Origin: JAPKZH01 sp964537875
GTDB taxonomy: Bacteria > Acidobacteriota > Aminicenantia > Aminicenantales > UBA4085
Reading direction: 5' to 3'
NCBI GenBank assembly: GCA_964537875.1
Contig: CAZIDN010000136.1
Coordinates: 1-6,355, forward strand
Length of the DNA stretch: 6,355 bases
Position numbers and translations under genes: made by a program. Positions 3,863 through 6,355 of the stretch are shown here, piece by piece. The notes below the pieces were generated by a model. That model saw nothing but the letters and a program-made list of their open reading frames with translations. It was not told the DNA's origin and did no database searches. The first letter of the stretch is position 1. The number at the start of each line of letters is the position of its first letter.

Positions 3863-6226
3863 ATGAACGAACGAGTCAGAAAGCTGCGCGAACAGAGCCT
3901 GAGTGCCAAACCGACAATCACGGCCGAGCGGGCGAAACTGGTCACCGAATTTTATAAAAGCCCCGAGGCCTGCCGGCTGTCCGCTCCCATGCAGCATGCC
4001 CTGGCCTTCAAGCATATTCTGGAGAATAAAACAATCTGCATCAACGAAGGCGAGCTCGTCGTCGGCGAGCGCGGCCCTGCTCCCAAGGCGACACCGACCT
4101 ACCCCGAGATCACCTGCCACAGCGCCCAAGACCTGGAGATCCTCGACACGCGGCCCAAGACCTGGTTCAAAGTTGATGAGAAGACCAAGACATTCTATAA
4201 GGATGAGATCATTCCTTTCTGGAAGGGGCGCTCGATTCGCGACCGAATCTTCGGCGAAGTCTCGCAAGAATGGATAGACGCCTACGAGGCTGGGATATTC
4301 ACCGAGTTCATGGAGCAGCGCGCTCCGGGGCATACCGTTCTCGACGATAAGATCTATAAAAAAGGGATGATCGATTTTAAAAAAGACATCGAGGATGCTA
4401 TTGCCGGACTCGATTTCCTCAATGATCCCGAGGCCTTCCTGAAGCGCGAGGAACTGCGGGCCATGGCTGTCTGTTGCGATGCCCTGATCACCTACGCCGG
4501 CCGGCATGCCGAGAAAGCCTGGGACCTGGCCAAGAAAGAAAAAAATCGCGATCGCAAGAAGGAGCTGGAACGGATCGCCGAAGTCTGTTCCTGGGTGCCG
4601 GCGCACGCGCCGCGCGATTTCTGGGAGGCCCTCCAGTACTACTGGTTCGTCCATCTTGGAGTCATCATCGAATACAACACCTGGGATTCATTCAACCCCG
4701 GCCGGCTGGACCAGCACCTCTGGCCGTTCTACAGGAAAGGCCTGAAGAGCGGCGCGCTGACGAAGTACAAGGCGAGAGAGCTTCTGGAATGTTTCTGGGT
4801 CAAGTTCAACAACCAGCCGGCGCCTCCCAAGGTCGGCGTCACGGCCGAAGAGAGCGGCACTTATACCGACTTTGCGCTGATCAACGTTGGAGGGTTGAAG
4901 GAAGACGGGACCGACGGCGTCAATGAGCTGTCGTTTCTTATCTTGGATGTCATTGAAGAGATGCGGATCCTTCAGCCCAGCTCCATGGTCCAGATTTCGA
5001 GCAAAGGCCCGGATTCCTTCTTGTGGCGGGCCTTGAAGATCGTCAAGACCGGCTTCGGGCAACCTTCGATTTTCAACACGGACGCCATCGTCAAAGAGCT
5101 CGTCCGGCAGGGCAAGTCCGTCGAGGATGCGAGAAACGGCGGCGCCAGCGGCTGCGTCGAGGCGGGAGCCTTCGGCAAGGAAAACTACAACCTGACCGGC
5201 TATTTCAATATGCCCAAGGTCTTTGAAATCACCATGCACAACGGCGTAGATCCGCAGACGGGGAAAACGATCGGCCTTCAAACGGGCGACCCGGCGAAAT
5301 TCAAATCGTTCGAGGAGCTGTTCGAGGCGTTTAAAAAGCAGATTAAGCATTTTGTCGATATCAAGGTCGCGGGCAGCAACATCATCGAGCGGCTGTATGC
5401 CGAATACCTGCCGTCACCGTTTCTGTCGATCCTCATCGACGATTGCATCAAGAAGGGCAAGGATTACCACGACGGCGGCGCCCGGTACAATACGTCCTAC
5501 ATCCAGGGCGTAGGATTGGGCACGATGACCGATATTCTGGCCTCGATCAAGTACAACGTTTACAACCACAAGCATATCGCCATGAAAGAGCTCGTCGCGG
5601 CGCTGGACAAGAATTTCGAGGGCAAGGAGAGCCTGCGGCAGCGGCTGCTGAACAAGACTCCGAAATATGGGAACGACGACGATTATGCCGATGACATCAT
5701 GAAATCCATCTTCGAGGCTTATTTTAGCGCCATCGACGGACGGCCCAACACCAAGGGCGGCCGCTACAGGATCAACCTCCTGCCGACGACCGTCCATGTC
5801 TATTTCGGCAGGGTCACCGGCGCCAGCGCCGATGGCCGAAAGGCCTGCGAGCCCTTATCCGAAGGCGTGTCTCCCGTCCAGGGCGCGGACCGGCGCGGGC
5901 CGACGGCCGTGCTCAAATCGGTGGGCAAGATGGATCACGTCAGGACGGGCGGGACGCTCCTTAACCAGAAGTTCACGCCCCAATTGGTGGCCGATGAAGA
6001 AGGGATCAAGAACCTAGGTCATCTCGTCCGGTCCTACTTTAAAATGGACGGCCACCATATCCAGCTCAATATCGTGACGGCCGAGACGCTGCGGGAAGCC
6101 CAGAAAAATCCGGAAAAGCACAGGGACTTGATCGTGCGGGTGGCAGGCTACAGCGATTATTTTGTCGACTGCGGCACGGAGCTCCAGAACGAAATCATCA
6201 AGCGCACCGAGCACCAGGAATTCTGA
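3863..6226 (+). CDS. hypD: Glycyl radical enzyme, trans-4-hydroxyproline dehydratase type
   Basis: This 787-residue glycyl radical enzyme most likely removes water from 4-hydroxyproline to give pyrroline-5-carboxylate in the cytoplasm. The large PFL-like barrel domain spans about 10-640 and the glycine radical domain about 660-787. The radical site is RVAGYSDYF with Gly762; the thiyl site is SGCVEAG with Cys431 and Glu433. Compared from memory with C. difficile HypD (789 aa; Phe152, His160, Asp278, Phe340, Cys434, Glu436, Tyr450, Thr645, Gly765), every residue recurs three positions earlier here: Phe149, His157, Asp275, Phe337, Cys431, Glu433, Tyr447, Thr642, Gly762. Shared blocks include FMEQRAPGHTV (149-159), FNNQPAPPKVG (315-325), KTPKYGNDDDYAD (598-610) and TGGTLLNQ (695-702). 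It is not PFL, which has adjacent catalytic cysteines, nor a classic diol dehydratase. The main alternative is a close relative acting on another hydroxyproline isomer, such as the D-proline enzyme HplG. No proC (P5C reductase) lies in the window. Oddities: Ala434 where I recall Thr after GCVE in HypD, and Cys770 only eight residues after the radical glycine. Confidence 0.85.
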   Translation: MNERVRKLREQSLSAKPTITAERAKLVTEFYKSPEACRLSAPMQHALAFKHILENKTICINEGELVVGERGPAPKATPTYPEITCHSAQDLEILDTRPKTWFKVDEKTKTFYKDEIIPFWKGRSIRDRIFGEVSQEWIDAYEAGIFTEFMEQRAPGHTVLDDKIYKKGMIDFKKDIEDAIAGLDFLNDPEAFLKREELRAMAVCCDALITYAGRHAEKAWDLAKKEKNRDRKKELERIAEVCSWVPAHAPRDFWEALQYYWFVHLGVIIEYNTWDSFNPGRLDQHLWPFYRKGLKSGALTKYKARELLECFWVKFNNQPAPPKVGVTAEESGTYTDFALINVGGLKEDGTDGVNELSFLILDVIEEMRILQPSSMVQISSKGPDSFLWRALKIVKTGFGQPSIFNTDAIVKELVRQGKSVEDARNGGASGCVEAGAFGKENYNLTGYFNMPKVFEITMHNGVDPQTGKTIGLQTGDPAKFKSFEELFEAFKKQIKHFVDIKVAGSNIIERLYAEYLPSPFLSILIDDCIKKGKDYHDGGARYNTSYIQGVGLGTMTDILASIKYNVYNHKHIAMKELVAALDKNFEGKESLRQRLLNKTPKYGNDDDYADDIMKSIFEAYFSAIDGRPNTKGGRYRINLLPTTVHVYFGRVTGASADGRKACEPLSEGVSPVQGADRRGPTAVLKSVGKMDHVRTGGTLLNQKFTPQLVADEEGIKNLGHLVRSYFKMDGHHIQLNIVTAETLREAQKNPEKHRDLIVRVAGYSDYFVDCGTELQNEIIKRTEHQEF

Positions 6227-6228
6227 CC

Positions 6229-6355
6229 TTATTTTTGGCAGGCCAGCCAGTCAAAAAAGCTTTTGTGGTCTTTTGTGAGTTGGCCGGCCAGTACCCCGTT
6301 GGTGCTCATCCACAAGCAATAGAAATCGCGAATCCGTTTTGTCTCGGAGCTCGAA
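6229..6355 (-). CDS. 3' end of an unidentified minus-strand gene (partial)
   Basis: An open frame enters from the right edge on the minus strand and ends with TAA at 6231-6229, giving 41 residues that finish in KSFFDWLACQK. About two-thirds of its codons end in G or C, like the neighbouring genes. Its stop lies 2 bp from the dehydratase stop, a normal convergent packing. These points favour a real gene end over a random frame. The visible tail includes an aromatic-rich segment (RIRDFYCLWMSTNG) with two Cys, but I recognise no family. A link to hydroxyproline metabolism cannot be judged from this fragment. Confidence 0.5.
   Translation of the reverse strand, partial: SSSETKRIRDFYCLWMSTNGVLAGQLTKDHKSFFDWLACQK

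Noticed and set aside
3818..4654. Long minus-strand open frame opposite the dehydratase gene
   Set aside because: It is a shadow frame created by the GC-biased codons of the real gene, with no recognisable domain and full overlap.
4688..5350. Minus-strand open frame opposite the thiyl-site region of the dehydratase
   Set aside because: It overlaps the most conserved part of a clear gene and shows no motif of its own.
3863..6226. Pyruvate formate-lyase
   Set aside because: The active site has a single Cys in GCVE rather than the adjacent cysteines of PFL, and the sequence blocks match hydroxyproline dehydratase.
6227..6275. Intrinsic terminator after the dehydratase gene
   Set aside because: Only weak 4-bp arms (TGGC/GCCA) can be drawn and there is no T-run directly after them.

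Overview
The window reads as a piece of chromosome from a strictly anaerobic, probably Gram-negative bacterium. Three of its four complete genes encode oxygen-labile radical chemistry: two radical-SAM enzymes and a glycyl radical enzyme. The fourth encodes a lipoprotein. Coding regions have a clear preference for G/C at third positions, while the spacer at about 2760-2953 is AT-rich. The style of the intergenic palindromes and the gene content would suit an Acidobacteriota/Aminicenantota-like or similar environmental or gut anaerobe. That taxonomic guess is weak, because no marker gene is present.

Layout from left to right. Bases 1-140 hold no gene but carry a dense run of four GC-rich hairpins and a G-quadruplex motif. 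A plausible promoter region leads into a galM-type aldose 1-epimerase (279-1451, +) with a lipoprotein signal peptide. It converges on an anaerobic sulfatase-maturating enzyme (1470-2627, -), and an imperfect REP-like hairpin of about 29 nt sits between and inside the two gene ends as a likely bidirectional terminator. A 326-bp divergent spacer (2628-2953) holds a second GC-rich palindromic repeat, two AT-rich palindromes that could be operators, and a good sigma70-type promoter. That promoter drives a two-gene operon: a glycyl-radical-enzyme activase (2954-3859, +) and, 3 bp later, a 787-residue glycyl radical enzyme (3863-6226, +). The 3' end of an unidentified minus-strand gene (6229-6355) closes the window.

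The central unit is the activase/glycyl radical enzyme pair. Compared from memory with trans-4-hydroxy-L-proline dehydratase (HypD) of Clostridioides difficile, the enzyme carries the same active-site residues at a constant offset of three positions (Cys431, Glu433, Gly762, His157, Asp275, Tyr447, Thr642, Phe149, Phe337). I therefore call it a HypD-type hydroxyproline dehydratase rather than pyruvate formate-lyase. It would convert 4-hydroxyproline, from collagen or plant cell-wall glycoproteins, to pyrroline-5-carboxylate, which a P5C reductase encoded elsewhere would reduce to proline. The activase generates the glycyl radical using SAM and three [4Fe-4S] clusters. The maturase implies formylglycine sulfatases elsewhere in the genome. 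Together with an exported mutarotase this hints at use of sulfated or galactose-containing glycans, but these two genes are convergent, not co-transcribed, so a functional link is inference.

I did not find a convincingly new multi-gene system. The items most worth following are the specificity of the hydroxyproline dehydratase, the intergenic palindromes (one appears to encode the C-terminal tail and stop codon of the maturase), and the 16-bp perfect palindrome upstream of the hyp operon.
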